A DNA stretch of 64,000 bases, from positions 62,001 through 126,000 of the forward strand of contig SLTJ01000028.1 of NCBI GenBank assembly GCA_004347685.1, read 5' to 3'. How positions within the stretch are numbered: the first letter of the stretch is position 1; each line of letters opens with the position of its first letter. Below the pieces are notes generated by a model. The model was not told the origin of the DNA, ran no database searches, and saw nothing but the letters and a program-made list of their open reading frames with translations. The position numbers and the translations under genes are program-made. Positions 13,668-22,402 of this stretch are shown one piece after another. The stretch comes from Clostridia bacterium (GTDB taxonomy: Bacteria; Bacillota; DSM-521; Neomoorellales; SLTJ01).

Positions 13668-14291
13668 ATGCCTACAGTTGCCGTATACAATATGCAAGGT
13701 GAACAGGTGGGATCCATTGAACTGAGCGAGACCGTCTTTGGCGGCGAAGTGAACGAGGCGGCCATGCACCAGGTCCTGGTGGTCCAGGCGGCCAACCGGC
13801 GCCAGGGTACGGCTTCCACCCGTACCCGGGGTGAGGTCCGTGGCGGCGGGCGCAAGCCCTGGCGGCAGAAGGGCACTGGCCGGGCCCGGGCCGGGAGCAC
13901 TCGCTCGCCCCTGTGGCGGGGAGGCGGCACGGTCTTCGGTCCCAGACCACGGGACTACCGCCAGGTTGTGCCCAGAGCCCTGCGGCGTACGGCCCTGCGG
14001 TCGGCCCTGGCGGCCAAGCTACGGGACGGCGAGTTGCTGGTGCTGGAGAAGCTGGCCTTGGCCGAGGTCAAGACCAGGAACATGGCCAGCATGTTAAAGG
14101 CCGTAGGGGCAGACCAGTCAGCCCTGATTGTCATGGCGGAGCCGGATAAGCGGTTAAGCTTGTCTACCAGAAACATCCCCGGAGTGGCGACTATCCCGGC
14201 CAGGGAACTAAACCTTTACGAAGTACTGGGCCACCGCCATTTGATCCTCACCAGGGAAGCTGTGGACCAGGTAGAGGAGGTGCTGGGCTGA
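13668..14291 (+). CDS. rplD: 50S ribosomal protein L4
   Basis: L4 (207 residues) lines the exit tunnel and in some bacteria regulates the S10 operon. The basic tunnel loop with GEVRGGGRKPWRQKGTGRAR and TRSPLWRGGGTVFGP is present. Its stop overlaps the rplW start by one base, which implies translational coupling. Confidence 0.97.
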   Translation: MPTVAVYNMQGEQVGSIELSETVFGGEVNEAAMHQVLVVQAANRRQGTASTRTRGEVRGGGRKPWRQKGTGRARAGSTRSPLWRGGGTVFGPRPRDYRQVVPRALRRTALRSALAAKLRDGELLVLEKLALAEVKTRNMASMLKAVGADQSALIVMAEPDKRLSLSTRNIPGVATIPARELNLYEVLGHRHLILTREAVDQVEEVLG

Positions 14292-14575
14292 TGTACGCCC
14301 AGGATGTTATCCTGCGCCCGGTGATTACCGAGAAATCCACCCGGCTCATGGAAGATAACAAGTATACCTTTTACGTGCATCCTCAGGCTACCAAAATTGA
14401 CATCCGTCGGGCCGCGGAAGAATTGTTTCAGGTGAGGGTGCTGGAGGTAAGAACTATGAGGGTGCCGGGGAAGACCCGGCGGGTGGGGAAATTCTCGGGG
14501 AGAACTCCGAACCGGAAAAAAGCCATCATCAAGCTGGCGCCGGGGGACCGGATCGAGATATTTGAGGGGTTATAG
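14291..14575 (+). CDS. rplW: 50S ribosomal protein L23
   Basis: L23 (94 residues) sits at the tunnel exit and docks SRP and trigger factor. VILRPVITEKST at the N-terminus and KKAIIKLAPGDRIEIFEG at the C-terminus are characteristic. Its ATG overlaps the rplD stop (TGATG). A 105-bp gap containing repeat element B1 follows. Confidence 0.97.
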   Translation: MYAQDVILRPVITEKSTRLMEDNKYTFYVHPQATKIDIRRAAEELFQVRVLEVRTMRVPGKTRRVGKFSGRTPNRKKAIIKLAPGDRIEIFEGL

Positions 14576-14585
14576 GCTCTTACGT

Positions 14586-14653
14586 GCGAACCTCTTCGCA
14601 AGGCGGAGAGAAAATCACCCGGCAGCGTTTGGTTCCGACTAGTCCGGGTTAGG
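14586..14653 (+). repeat. Element B, copy 1
   Basis: This 68-bp segment in the rplW-rplB gap matches 19284-19351 along its whole length and shares the uninterrupted block GGCAGCGTTTGGTTCCG and the end AGTCCGGGTTAGG. It can form a stem ACCCGG/CCGGGT around the conserved block. It is in the sense orientation of the operon and encodes nothing recognisable. Confidence 0.75.
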
Positions 14654-14680
14654 GAAAGAGGTAGGGAAGGGGAATAGCCC

Positions 14681-15508
14681 ATGGCAGTCAAGGCGTTTAA
14701 ACCCACGACACCGGGCCGGCGGCAGATGACTGTCAGCACCTTTGCCGAGACCACGGCCGGTGGCCCTGAAAGGAGCCTGGTAGTCCGCCTGAAGAAACAT
14801 GCGGGCCGTAATTTTCAGGGGCGGATATCGGTGCGGCACCGGGGCGGAGGGCACAGCCGCCTGTACCGGATAATTGATTTCAATCGGGACAAGGACAATA
14901 TCCCGGCCAGGGTGGCCCGGATTGAATATGATCCCAACCGTTCGGCTAATATTGCCCTGCTGCAGTATGCCGACGGCGAGAAGCGTTACATCCTGGCCGC
15001 GGAGGGCCAACGGGTCGGCGATGTGGTGGTTTCCGGCCCGCAGGCCGATATCCGTACCGGCAATACCCTGCCGCTGCGTAACATCCCGGTAGGTAGTCTC
15101 ATCCATAATATTGAGCTGCAGCCGGGTCGAGGCGGGCAGTTGGTCCGGTCGGCAGGGGCGGTGGCCCAGCTCATGGCCAAAGAAGGCGACTACGCCCACG
15201 TGCGCTTGCCGTCCGGGGAGGTGCGGCTTATCCGGCAGACCTGCCGGGCGACCATCGGCCAGGTGGGGAATCTGGAGCACGAAAACATTAACCTGGGTAA
15301 GGCCGGCCGTAAACGCTGGCTGGGGATAAGGCCGACGGTACGCGGGGTGGTAATGAACCCCGTTGATCACCCCCACGGCGGTGGCGAGGGCCGTTCCCCG
15401 GTGGGCCGTAACCCGGTTACGCCGTGGGGCAAGCCCGCCCTGGGCGCTAAAACGCGGAAGAAGAACAAGCCGGCGGATAAGTTCATCGTCAAGCCACGGA
15501 AGAAGTAG
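14681..15508 (+). CDS. rplB: 50S ribosomal protein L2
   Basis: L2 (275 residues) is needed for subunit association and peptidyl-transferase activity. It has the usual [16 protein letters not shown] start and the C-terminal [17 protein letters not shown] containing the conserved histidine region. ATG start after GGGAAGGGG. Confidence 0.98.
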   Translation: MAVKAFKPTTPGRRQMTVSTFAETTAGGPERSLVVRLKKHAGRNFQGRISVRHRGGGHSRLYRIIDFNRDKDNIPARVARIEYDPNRSANIALLQYADGEKRYILAAEGQRVGDVVVSGPQADIRTGNTLPLRNIPVGSLIHNIELQPGRGGQLVRSAGAVAQLMAKEGDYAHVRLPSGEVRLIRQTCRATIGQVGNLEHENINLGKAGRKRWLGIRPTVRGVVMNPVDHPHGGGEGRSPVGRNPVTPWGKPALGAKTRKKNKPADKFIVKPRKK

Positions 15509-15536
15509 CGCCGGGCACTGGAGGTGGTAAGGCGAC

Positions 15537-15821
15537 ATGGGTAGATCGCTGAAGAAGGGCCCGTACTGTGAGCCCAGGCTGCTGAAGAAAATAGAGAAGA
15601 TGAACGAGGACGGTAGTAAGAGGGTTATTAAGACCTGGTCCAGGCGTTCCACCATCTTCCCGCAAATGGTGGGGCATACTCTGGCTGTTCACGACGGGCG
15701 CAAACATGTCCCCATCTATATCACTGAGGATATGGTGGGCCACAAATTGGGTGAATTCGCCCCCACCCGTACTTTTCGCGGGCACGGAGCCCACACGGAA
15801 CGCTCCACGGCGCCCAAGTAA
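15537..15821 (+). CDS. rpsS: 30S ribosomal protein S19
   Basis: S19 (94 residues) is in the 30S head and contacts the A-site finger. [23 protein letters not shown] and [11 protein letters not shown] are diagnostic. ATG start. A 210-bp gap holding repeat element A1 separates it from rplV. Confidence 0.97.
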   Translation: MGRSLKKGPYCEPRLLKKIEKMNEDGSKRVIKTWSRRSTIFPQMVGHTLAVHDGRKHVPIYITEDMVGHKLGEFAPTRTFRGHGAHTERSTAPK

Positions 15822-15866
15822 GAGCCGGCAGCGGGCGAAGGCGGTTTGGCAAACGGAAAAGCGCGG

Positions 15867-16002
15867 GTAACTACTCAGCCGCGAGGCCGGTCGGAGGTCT
15901 GGCGGCGAACGGCTGAAGACGCAAGCCGGGTTATCAGTCTTCGCGGAAGTGGCGGCGAGGCCACTGGCAGTGGCGGTGATAGGCGGGGACCTGAGTAGTT
16001 GC
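15867..16002 (+). repeat. Element A, copy 1 (structured repeat)
   Basis: This 136-bp copy in the rpsS-rplV gap begins GTAACTACTCAG and ends CTGAGTAGTTGC, and the ends pair over 12 positions with one G-U wobble. Inside are a hairpin CGGCT/AGCCG around the strongly conserved GAACGGCTGAAGACGC region and a second one, GCCAC/GTGGC (15960-15974). The bases just upstream (15822-15866) look like a decayed element B. Compare the copies at 19356-19482 and 20690-20827. Confidence 0.85.
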
Positions 16003-16031
16003 AAGCGCAGTACGGAAGAGAGGGTTGTCAG

Positions 16032-16376
16032 GTGGAGGAAGCGAAGGCCGTAGCCAGATACGTGCGGTTGTCTCCTTGGAAGGCGAGGCAGGTGGCGGAT
16101 CTGGTCCGTGGGAAACGGGTTGACGAGGCTATCGCCATGCTGGCCTTTACCCCCAAGCGGGCCAGCCGGGTGATAGAAAAGGTTATTCGCTCAGCCCGAG
16201 CCAATGCGGAACACAACTACGAAATGGACGGAGATTCCCTCTATGTGGCTGGGATCTTCGTAGACGAGGGACCGACCTGGAAACGATACCAGCCGCGGGC
16301 TATGGGCCGGGCTAATGTGCGGCGCAAGCGCACCAGCCACATTACCGTAGTCCTGCGAGAAGGAAAGGGGGGGTGA
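16032..16376 (+). CDS. rplV: 50S ribosomal protein L22
   Basis: L22 lines the exit tunnel; its beta-hairpin carries [16 protein letters not shown] near the C-terminus. I chose GTG 16032 ([20 protein letters not shown], 114 residues), which matches the family N-terminus and follows GAGAGGG by 8 nt. The longer frame from TTG 15999 would start inside the end of repeat element A1 and is unlikely. It ends 3 bp before rpsC. Confidence 0.95.
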   Translation: MEEAKAVARYVRLSPWKARQVADLVRGKRVDEAIAMLAFTPKRASRVIEKVIRSARANAEHNYEMDGDSLYVAGIFVDEGPTWKRYQPRAMGRANVRRKRTSHITVVLREGKGG

Positions 16377-16379
16377 GGC

Positions 16380-17069
16380 GTGGGGCAGAAGGTTAATCCC
16401 AAGGGCTTACGTCTCGGCATTGTGCGGGACTGGGATGCCCGCTGGTACAGCGAAAAAGATTTTTCCCGGATCTTGCTGGAAGATGTGCGCATCCGGCGGT
16501 ACTTGAAGGAGAAGCTCTTCAGTGCGGGCGTGTCCACCATAGAGATTGAGCGGGCTGCGAATCGGGTGCGCATTACTGTCCATACCGCCAGACCCGGAAT
16601 CGTTATCGGCCGCGGGGGCACGGAAGTGGAGAATCTGCGCCAGCAGTTAGAGAATCTTACCGGCAAGCAGGTTCACCTCAACATCGTCGAGATCAAGAGG
16701 CCTGAACTGGACGCGCAACTGGTGGCGGAGAATATCGCCGCTCAGCTTCAGAGGCGGGTTTCCTTTCGCCGGGTTATGAAGCAGACGGTCTCCAGATCCA
16801 TGCGGATGGGAGCCCAAGGAGTAAAGGTATGCTGTGCCGGTCGCCTGGGCGGGGCGGAAATGGCCAGAACCGAATGGCATGCTGAAGGCAAGGTGCCTTT
16901 GCACACCCTCCGGGCCGACATAGATTATGGTTTTGCTGAAGCCAAGACCACCTACGGGGTTGTTGGCGTGAAGGTGTGGATTTACAAGGGCGATATACTC
17001 CCTGAGAAAGGGGGTAGGACCAATGCTGATGCCAAGGAGGACAAAGCATCGCAAAGAGCAGCGCGGTAG
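16380..17069 (+). CDS. rpsC: 30S ribosomal protein S3
   Basis: S3 (229 residues) helps form the mRNA entry channel. [18 protein letters not shown], the KH-domain [11 protein letters not shown] and the C-terminal domain [17 protein letters not shown] are present. GTG start. Its last 47 bases overlap the start of rplP; the overlapped C-terminal residues are a hydrophilic, poorly conserved tail. Confidence 0.97.
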   Translation: MGQKVNPKGLRLGIVRDWDARWYSEKDFSRILLEDVRIRRYLKEKLFSAGVSTIEIERAANRVRITVHTARPGIVIGRGGTEVENLRQQLENLTGKQVHLNIVEIKRPELDAQLVAENIAAQLQRRVSFRRVMKQTVSRSMRMGAQGVKVCCAGRLGGAEMARTEWHAEGKVPLHTLRADIDYGFAEAKTTYGVVGVKVWIYKGDILPEKGGRTNADAKEDKASQRAAR

Positions 17070-17463
17070 GCTCACCGGGCAGGCCTCCCGGGGGAACGAG
17101 ATTACCTTTGGGGATTACGGTCTCCAGGCCCTGGAGGCGGGGTGGATAACCAGCCGGCAAATTGAAGCGGCCCGCATCGCCATGACCAGGCACGCGAAGA
17201 GGGGCGGGAAGGTCTGGATAAAGATTTTCCCTTTTAAGCCGGTCACCGCTAAACCGGCAGAGACGCGCATGGGCAGTGGTAAGGGCAGTCCGGAGTACTG
17301 GGTGGCCGTAGTCAAACCGGGAAGGGTTCTCTTTGAGATGGCGGGAGTAAGTGAGGAGGTGGCTGCCGAGGCCATGCGCCTGGCGGGTCACAAACTCCCC
17401 ATCAAGACCAGGTTTATCAAGCGAGAAGAAGTAGAACCAGGTGGTGAGGCCGGTGAAACCTGA
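17023..17463 (+). CDS. rplP: 50S ribosomal protein L16
   Basis: L16 (146 residues) shapes the A-site tRNA binding region of the 50[17 protein letters not shown] and the [15 protein letters not shown] loop with the hydroxylation-site arginine region are typical. The ATG lies inside rpsC (47-bp overlap) after GGGGGTAGG; homology supports this start, so the overlap looks real. Confidence 0.96.
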   Translation: MLMPRRTKHRKEQRGRLTGQASRGNEITFGDYGLQALEAGWITSRQIEAARIAMTRHAKRGGKVWIKIFPFKPVTAKPAETRMGSGKGSPEYWVAVVKPGRVLFEMAGVSEEVAAEAMRLAGHKLPIKTRFIKREEVEPGGEAGET

Positions 17464-17695
17464 GGAGATCAGGGAATTGACGGACGAAGAACTGCGCAAG
17501 AAAGTAGTGGACCTCAAGCAAGAGTTGTTTAACCTGCGCTTTCAACTGGCGACTGGCCAACTGGACAATGTTATGCGTATCCGCCAGGTGAAGCGGGACA
17601 TGGGCCGAACGCAGACCATCCTGCGGGAAAGGGAACTGGCCGTGGAGCCAGCGAAAGGGGGCCGGGGCGTTGAGCGCGGAAAGAAACAGGCGTAA
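17453..17695 (+). CDS. rpmC: 50S ribosomal protein L29
   Basis: L29 is a helical-hairpin protein near the tunnel exit. GTG 17453 gives [17 protein letters not shown], matching the usual L29 start; an upstream GTG (17441) is possible. [15 protein letters not shown] is diagnostic. It overlaps rplP by 11 bp and rpsQ by 26 bp, and has a Gly/Lys-rich C-terminal extension. Confidence 0.95.
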   Translation: MKPEEIRELTDEELRKKVVDLKQELFNLRFQLATGQLDNVMRIRQVKRDMGRTQTILRERELAVEPAKGGRGVERGKKQA

Positions 17696-17933
17696 GGCAC
17701 GGGTAGGTACTGTCCTCAGCAACAAGATGGATAAGACTGTGGTGGTGGGGGTGGAAAGGCTGGTGCGCCACCCTCTCTATGGGAAGACCCTGAGGCAAAC
17801 CACCAGGTTTAAAGCCCATGATGCTGACAATTCGTGCCAGGTTGGCGACAAGGTACGGATAGTGGAAACCAGGCCCTTGAGCAAAGAGAAACGATGGCGG
17901 GTAGTTGAGATCGTAGAACGAGCCAAAGTCTAG
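17670..17933 (+). CDS. rpsQ: 30S ribosomal protein S17
   Basis: S17 (87 residues) is an OB-fold primary 16S rRNA binder. [19 protein letters not shown] and [20 protein letters not shown] are diagnostic. The TTG start lies inside the end of rpmC. Confidence 0.95.
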   Translation: MSAERNRRKARVGTVLSNKMDKTVVVGVERLVRHPLYGKTLRQTTRFKAHDADNSCQVGDKVRIVETRPLSKEKRWRVVEIVERAKV

Positions 17934-17949
17934 GAAGGTGCATGGGACA

Positions 17950-18318
17950 ATGATCCAGCAGGAGTCTGTTTTAAACGTCGGGGATAACACAGGAGCCAAG
18001 AAACTGCTCTGCATCCGCGTGCTTGGGGGATCGGGGCGGCGCTACGCCGCGGTGGGTGATGTAATTATCGGCACGATCAAAGAGGCCACACCCGGGGGCG
18101 TGGTAAAAAAGGGCGAAGTCGTGCGGGCCGTGGTGGTACGCACCACCCGGCCCATCCAGAGGCCGGACGGCTCCACCATTCGTTTTGATGAAAACGCTGC
18201 GGTCATCATCAACGAGCAGGGTAACCCCAGGGGCACGCGGATTTTTGGCCCGGTAGCCAGGGAGCTACGGGAAAAGGACTTTATGAAGATCATTTCCCTA
18301 GCCCCCGAGGTTTTATAG
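17950..18318 (+). CDS. rplN: 50S ribosomal protein L14
   Basis: L14 lies at the subunit interface. ATG 17950 gives [18 protein letters not shown] and 122 residues, the standard start and length; a GTG at 17938 would add four residues inside the ribosome-site region (AGGAAGGTG). [15 protein letters not shown] is conserved near the end. Confidence 0.96.
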   Translation: MIQQESVLNVGDNTGAKKLLCIRVLGGSGRRYAAVGDVIIGTIKEATPGGVVKKGEVVRAVVVRTTRPIQRPDGSTIRFDENAAVIINEQGNPRGTRIFGPVARELREKDFMKIISLAPEVL

Positions 18319-18329
18319 GGGGTGAGTGT

Positions 18330-18638
18330 ATGCACGTGAAAAAGGGAGATACAGTGGTGGTAATCAGCGGCAAGGACCGGGGCAGGAAGGGCAAGGTCGT
18401 GGCGGTGCAGTTGGACCGCAACCGGGTTATCGTTGAGGGGATTAACATGGTCAAGCGCCATACAAAGCCCTCGCGCCGGAATACCCAAGGCGGGATAATC
18501 AGCCAGGAAGCGCCGGTTCATGCCTCCAACGTCTTACTTTTCTGCAGCAGATGCAACGCTCCCAGCCGGGCCGGCCGCAAAGTGCTGCCGGGCGGGGAAA
18601 AGGTTCGCTTCTGCCGGCGGTGCGGCGAGGAGTTCTAG
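18330..18638 (+). CDS. rplX: 50S ribosomal protein L24
   Basis: L24 (102 residues) starts 50S assembly. It has an N-terminal KOW motif ([19 protein letters not shown]) and the [15 protein letters not shown] segment. The C-terminus has two CxxC pairs (CSRC and CRRC), so this is the potentially zinc-binding form. Confidence 0.96.
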   Translation: MHVKKGDTVVVISGKDRGRKGKVVAVQLDRNRVIVEGINMVKRHTKPSRRNTQGGIISQEAPVHASNVLLFCSRCNAPSRAGRKVLPGGEKVRFCRRCGEEF

Positions 18639-18661
18639 GATTTGGGAGGAGCGGTTTACCG

Positions 18662-19201
18662 TTGTCCAGGCTGAAAGAGAAATACCTGCAGGAAGTACGG
18701 CCGCAGATGCAGGCCAAGTTCGGCTATAAGAACCTGATGGAAGTGCCGCGGCTGGAAAAGATAGTGGTCAGCATGGGCGTAGGCGAGGCTACCCAGAACC
18801 CGAAGGCCTTGGAGGCAGCGGCCGGAGACCTGGCCGTCATTACCGGACAGCGGCCGGTGATAACCAGGGCGAAGAAGTCCATTTCCGCCTTCAAGCTGCG
18901 CGAGGGCATGGCCATCGGTTGCAAGGTTACCCTGCGGGGAGAGCGGATGTACGAATTCATGGATCGCCTGGTGAGTGTGACTTTGCCACGGGTGCGGGAT
19001 TTTCGGGGGGTATCTCCGGACGCCTTTGACGGGCGGGGCAACTACGCCCTGGGCTTGCGAGAACAATTGATCTTCCCGGAGATTGATTACGACAAGGTAG
19101 ATAAATCCCGGGGGATGAATATCGTCTTTGTCACCACGGCCAGGACCGATGCGGAAACCAGGGAGTTGCTGCGGCTCATGGGAATGCCGTTCCGGGCCTA
19201 G
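18662..19201 (+). CDS. rplE: 50S ribosomal protein L5
   Basis: L5 (179 residues) binds 5S rRNA in the central protuberance. TTG 18662 ([16 protein letters not shown]) lies 10 nt after GGGAGGAG and fits the family; longer in-frame upstream starts overlap rplX and add unrelated sequence. [19 protein letters not shown] and [16 protein letters not shown] are diagnostic. A 299-bp gap with elements B2 and A2 follows. Confidence 0.96.
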   Translation: MSRLKEKYLQEVRPQMQAKFGYKNLMEVPRLEKIVVSMGVGEATQNPKALEAAAGDLAVITGQRPVITRAKKSISAFKLREGMAIGCKVTLRGERMYEFMDRLVSVTLPRVRDFRGVSPDAFDGRGNYALGLREQLIFPEIDYDKVDKSRGMNIVFVTTARTDAETRELLRLMGMPFRA

Positions 19202-19283
19202 GAGCAGGTTACAAGATTCCAGAAGGATGGGCGAGAACGAGCCTGGCGCCAACGCGAGGCCGGCAGCCTCCGGGGCCTTAAGT

Positions 19284-19351
19284 CGGAACACCTTCGCAAA
19301 GTGGAAAGGAAATCGCGCGGCAGCGTTTGGTTCCGGCCAGTCCGGGTTAGG
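19284..19351 (+). repeat. Element B, copy 2
   Basis: This is the second 68-bp copy of the element seen at 14586-14653, again in the sense orientation inside a ribosomal operon gap. It ends 4 bp before element A2, so B and A may be parts of one composite unit. A short GAGGC/GCCTC hairpin lies just upstream (about 19256-19270). Confidence 0.75.
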
Positions 19352-19355
19352 AAGG

Positions 19356-19482
19356 GTAACTACTCAGCCTGCCAGACCGGTCGGAGGTCGGGCGGCGAAC
19401 GGCTGAAGACGCAAGCCGGGTTATCAGGCTTCGCGAAAGTGACGGCAAGGCCGCTGGCCGCGGCGGTGACCCGAGTAGTTAC
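19356..19482 (+). repeat. Element A, copy 2 (structured repeat)
   Basis: This 127-bp copy lies in the rplE-rpsZ gap. Its ends GTAACTACTCAG and CCGAGTAGTTAC pair at 11 of 12 positions. The internal hairpin at 19450-19464 is GCCGC/GCGGC where copy 1 has GCCAC/GTGGC, a compensatory A-T to G-C change that supports a selected or inherited fold. The CGGCT/AGCCG hairpin is also kept. Confidence 0.85.
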
Positions 19483-19500
19483 TAGGAAGGGGGGAAATGT

Positions 19501-19686
19501 TTGGCAAAAAGATCACTAGTTGTCAAGAGCCAGCGATCACCCAAGTATCGCGTGCGGGCTTATAACCGGTGTAAAATATGTGGACGCCCACGGGGGTACC
19601 TGCGGAAGTTCGGTCTATGCCGTATTTGCTTCCGCGAACTGGCTTATCGGGGCGAGATACCAGGGGTTACGAAGGCCAGTTGGTAA
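19501..19686 (+). CDS. rpsZ: 30S ribosomal protein S14, zinc-binding type
   Basis: This 61-residue S14 is the short type with CxxC...CxxC (CKIC at about 23-26 and CRIC at about 39-42), which binds zinc. [21 protein letters not shown] is typical. TTG start 8 nt after a GGGGGG tract. Confidence 0.96.
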   Translation: MAKRSLVVKSQRSPKYRVRAYNRCKICGRPRGYLRKFGLCRICFRELAYRGEIPGVTKASW

Positions 19687-19699
19687 AGAGGTGATAAAA

Positions 19700-20101
19700 A
19701 TGAACGTGACTGATCCCATTGCCGACTTCCTGACCCGTATCCGCAATGCGAGCCTGCGGCACCAGGAAGTGGTGGAGATCCCATCTTCCAATATGAAGCG
19801 ATCCATTGTAAGTATTTTAAAGGCTGAGGGGTTTATCAAGGATTACGAGCTGTTGTCTGACGGGCCGCCTCCGGGGAAGCTGCGGGTGTATCTCAAATAT
19901 GGACCGGGCCGGGAAAAGGTAATCCGTGGCCTGCGGCGTATTTCCAAGCCGGGAAGGCGGGTCTACGCCGGCAAGAATGAACTCCCGCGGGTGCTGGGAG
20001 GCCTGGGGCTGGCTATTGTTTCCACCTCGCAGGGCGTAATGAGCGACAAACAGGCGCGGGCCAAAGGCCTGGGTGGCGAGGTAATCTGCTATGTCTGGTA
20101 G
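19700..20101 (+). CDS. rpsH: 30S ribosomal protein S8
   Basis: S8 (133 residues) is a primary 16S rRNA binder and the spc-operon translational repressor in E. coli. ATG 19700 after AGAGGTGA gives [14 protein letters not shown]; the longer frame upstream overlaps rpsZ and is spurious. [21 protein letters not shown] is diagnostic. Confidence 0.97.
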   Translation: MNVTDPIADFLTRIRNASLRHQEVVEIPSSNMKRSIVSILKAEGFIKDYELLSDGPPPGKLRVYLKYGPGREKVIRGLRRISKPGRRVYAGKNELPRVLGGLGLAIVSTSQGVMSDKQARAKGLGGEVICYVW

Positions 20102-20118
20102 GCGAGGAGGTGGAGGAG

Positions 20119-20688
20119 TTGTCAAGGGTCGGGCGCATGCCCATAGCCGTGCCCTCCGGGGTAGAGGTTGAGGTAGAGGATCGCCGCGTGCGGGTCAAGG
20201 GACCGAGGGGTGAGCTGGCCCGGGAACTACCACGGGGGATAACGCTGGGGATAAATGAGAGCCAGGTAACGGTGGCCCCGGAAGATGAGTCCCGGGTCGG
20301 CCGGTCACTGTGGGGCCTATCCCGGACGCTGGTAAAGAACATGGTAGACGGGGTAAGCCAGGGGTTTGAGAAACACCTGGAATTGGTAGGTGTGGGCTAC
20401 CGGGCCGCCAAGCAGGGGAACAAGCTCGTGCTCACGGTTGGCTACTCCCATCCGGTGGAGATCCTGCCGCCACCAGGCCTGGAAGTTGAGGTACCGGCTC
20501 CCAACCGGGTGGTGGTGCGGGGAGCGGACAAGGAAAAGGTGGGCGATCTGGCGGCGCGCATCAGGCGCGTGCGCGAACCTGAACCTTACAAAGGCAAGGG
20601 CATCAGGTATGCCGGGGAAAAGATCCGGACTAAGGCCGGGAAGGCAGGCAAGGCCGGTAAGGCCGCTGGCGGAAAAGGGAAGAAATAG
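20119..20688 (+). CDS. rplF: 50S ribosomal protein L6
   Basis: L6 (189 residues) lies near the factor-binding site. TTG 20119 ([17 protein letters not shown]) is 8 nt after AGGAGG at 20105-20110; a GTG at 20110 overlaps that site. [15 protein letters not shown] is diagnostic. The C-terminus ends in a Lys/Gly/Ala-rich repeat ([14 protein letters not shown]). Element A3 starts two bases after its stop codon. Confidence 0.96.
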   Translation: MSRVGRMPIAVPSGVEVEVEDRRVRVKGPRGELARELPRGITLGINESQVTVAPEDESRVGRSLWGLSRTLVKNMVDGVSQGFEKHLELVGVGYRAAKQGNKLVLTVGYSHPVEILPPPGLEVEVPAPNRVVVRGADKEKVGDLAARIRRVREPEPYKGKGIRYAGEKIRTKAGKAGKAGKAAGGKGKK

Positions 20689-20689
20689 G

Positions 20690-20827
20690 GTAACTACCGG
20701 GCCTGCCAGGCTGGTCGGATGTCTGGCGGCGAACGGCTGAACACCGCAAGCCGGGTTGTCGGGCCTCGCCAAAGTGAGGGCAAGACGACTGACAGCGGCT
20801 GTGAGAGGCGGTGACCTGGGTGGTTAC
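20690..20827 (+). repeat. Element A, copy 3 (structured repeat)
   Basis: This 138-bp copy starts immediately after rplF. GTAACTACC at the 5' end pairs with GGTGGTTAC at the 3' end with one wobble; the ninth pair is C-G where copies 1 and 2 have T-A. The CGGCT/AGCCG hairpin is present with a changed loop. This is the most diverged of the three copies. Confidence 0.8.
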
Positions 20828-20851
20828 GAATTAAGTTGTGGAGGAATGGCC

Positions 20852-21220
20852 ATGCTGAAGAAGGTCTCCAGGAACGAGCAGCGCAAGATAAGGCACCGGC
20901 GGGTGCGGCGAAAAGTCTATGGCACGCCAGCCCGGCCGCGCCTATCCGTCTTCCGCAGTTCGGCCCAGATTTATTGCCAAATCATTGACGATACCCGCGG
21001 TCACACCCTGGTGGCGGCCTCCAGCCTGGATCCCGAGCTGCGCGATGGCGCGGGCGGCGTTGACCCTAAAGAAGTGGCGCATCGGGTAGGAGAGTTGGTG
21101 GCGCACCGAGCCGTGGAGAAGGGCATAAAGGAAGTTATCTTTGACCGGGGGGGCTACGTTTACCATGGCCGGGTGGCCGCGCTGGCTGATGGAGCCCGGT
21201 CCGGCGGACTAGTATTTTAA
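20852..21220 (+). CDS. rplR: 50S ribosomal protein L18
   Basis: L18 (122 residues) binds 5S rRNA. ATG 20852 ([21 protein letters not shown]) is 7 nt after GGAGG, whereas ATG 20846 is too close. Longer frames upstream read through element A3. [20 protein letters not shown] and [20 protein letters not shown] are diagnostic. Confidence 0.96.
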   Translation: MLKKVSRNEQRKIRHRRVRRKVYGTPARPRLSVFRSSAQIYCQIIDDTRGHTLVAASSLDPELRDGAGGVDPKEVAHRVGELVAHRAVEKGIKEVIFDRGGYVYHGRVAALADGARSGGLVF

Positions 21221-21234
21221 GGGGTGAGAAGTGA

Positions 21235-21744
21235 TTGCCGCGAATTGATCCTAGTGGTCTAGAGCTAAAGGAAACAGTAGTAAGTATTAACCGGGTGGCC
21301 AAGGTCGTCAAAGGGGGCCGGCGCTTCAGCTTCAGTGCCATGGTAGTGGTAGGCGACGGTAACGGGCATGTCGGGGTAGGCCTGGGTAAGGCGACTGAGG
21401 TGCCGGAGGCTATCCGCAAAGGGGTAGAGATCGGCAAGAAGAATCTCATCCGGGTCCCTATGGTCAGGGCGACCATCCCCCACCAGGTAATAGGGCACTT
21501 TGGTGCCAGTCAGGTACTCATGAAGCCTGCGGTGCCAGGTACCGGGGTTATTGCCGGTGGGCCGGTGCGGGCCATCATGGAGGCAGCCGGTGTCAAGGAT
21601 ATTCTCACCAAGTCCCATGGGTCATCTAACGCTATTAACGTGGTTTACGCCACCATGGAGGGCCTGCGCGAGTTGCGGAGCGCTGACGAGGTCGCCCGGC
21701 TCCGCGGGCGGCCGGTAAGGCAGATAATGGGTTTGGGGGGATAG
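21235..21744 (+). CDS. rpsE: 30S ribosomal protein S5
   Basis: S5 (169 residues) affects decoding accuracy. [21 protein letters not shown] carries the spectinomycin-related loop in apparently wild-type form, and [20 protein letters not shown] follows. TTG start after GGGGTGAGAAG. Confidence 0.97.
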   Translation: MPRIDPSGLELKETVVSINRVAKVVKGGRRFSFSAMVVVGDGNGHVGVGLGKATEVPEAIRKGVEIGKKNLIRVPMVRATIPHQVIGHFGASQVLMKPAVPGTGVIAGGPVRAIMEAAGVKDILTKSHGSSNAINVVYATMEGLRELRSADEVARLRGRPVRQIMGLGG

Positions 21745-21746
21745 CG

Positions 21747-21935
21747 GTGGCCGGGAAAATCAAGATAACCCTGGTCCGAGGTCTGGCCGGGAAGCCGGAG
21801 GTGGTACGCCGTAATCTGCAGACTCTGGGCCTGTCCAGGCGGCAGAGTTCGGTGGTGCGCGACGATGATCCCGCTACCAGAGGGATACTGCGTCGGGTGG
21901 AGCACATGGTCAAGGTAGAAGAACTTGAAGGATAG
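21747..21935 (+). CDS. rpmD: 50S ribosomal protein L30
   Basis: L30 (62 residues) has the usual KIKITLVRGLAGK start and the RTLGL-like LQTLGLSRRQSSV segment. GTG start 2 bp after rpsE; the tight spacing implies coupling. Confidence 0.95.
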   Translation: MAGKIKITLVRGLAGKPEVVRRNLQTLGLSRRQSSVVRDDDPATRGILRRVEHMVKVEELEG

Positions 21936-21958
21936 GTTAGTTATGGGAGGTGCCCTGG

Positions 21959-22402
21959 TTGCGATTACACGATCTACGGCCCGCTCCCGGATCCCGGCCC
22001 GAGGCCAGGAGGGTGGGCCGTGGCATAGGCAGCGGTCAAGGCAAGACGGCGGGGCGCGGTCATAAGGGGCAGAAAGCCCGGTCCGGGGGAAGCATCCGCC
22101 GCGGCTTTGAAGGCGGGCAGATGCCCCTGGTACGCCGGATACCGAAAATAGGTTTTGTGTCCAAGTTCAAGCGTTGTCCGGAAATAGTTAACCTGGACCA
22201 GCTTAACCGGTTTCCCGCTGGAGCTGAGGTCACGCCGGAGGAGATGCTGCGGGTCGGGATGGTGCGGTCCTTGCGGGATGGGGTAAAGATCCTCGGCAAT
22301 GGGAACCTGGATAAACCGCTGGTGGTTAAGGCCCAGGCTTTCAGCAAGAGCGCGGCGGAGAAGATTGCCGCCTGCGGCGGCCGGGCCGAGGTGATGGGCT
22401 AG
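21959..22402 (+). CDS. rplO: 50S ribosomal protein L15
   Basis: L15 (147 residues) is a late 50S assembly protein. TTG 21959 ([13 protein letters not shown]) is 8 nt after GGGAGG; GTG 21950 overlaps that site. [22 protein letters not shown] is the conserved Gly-rich arm. Its stop shares one base with the secY start. Confidence 0.96.
   Translation: MRLHDLRPAPGSRPEARRVGRGIGSGQGKTAGRGHKGQKARSGGSIRRGFEGGQMPLVRRIPKIGFVSKFKRCPEIVNLDQLNRFPAGAEVTPEEMLRVGMVRSLRDGVKILGNGNLDKPLVVKAQAFSKSAAEKIAACGGRAEVMG

Noticed and set aside
20690-20827. Element A as an IS-derived transposase fragment
   Set aside because: No open frame of transposase type and no target-site duplication could be recognised; the terminal inverted repeats alone do not prove mobility.
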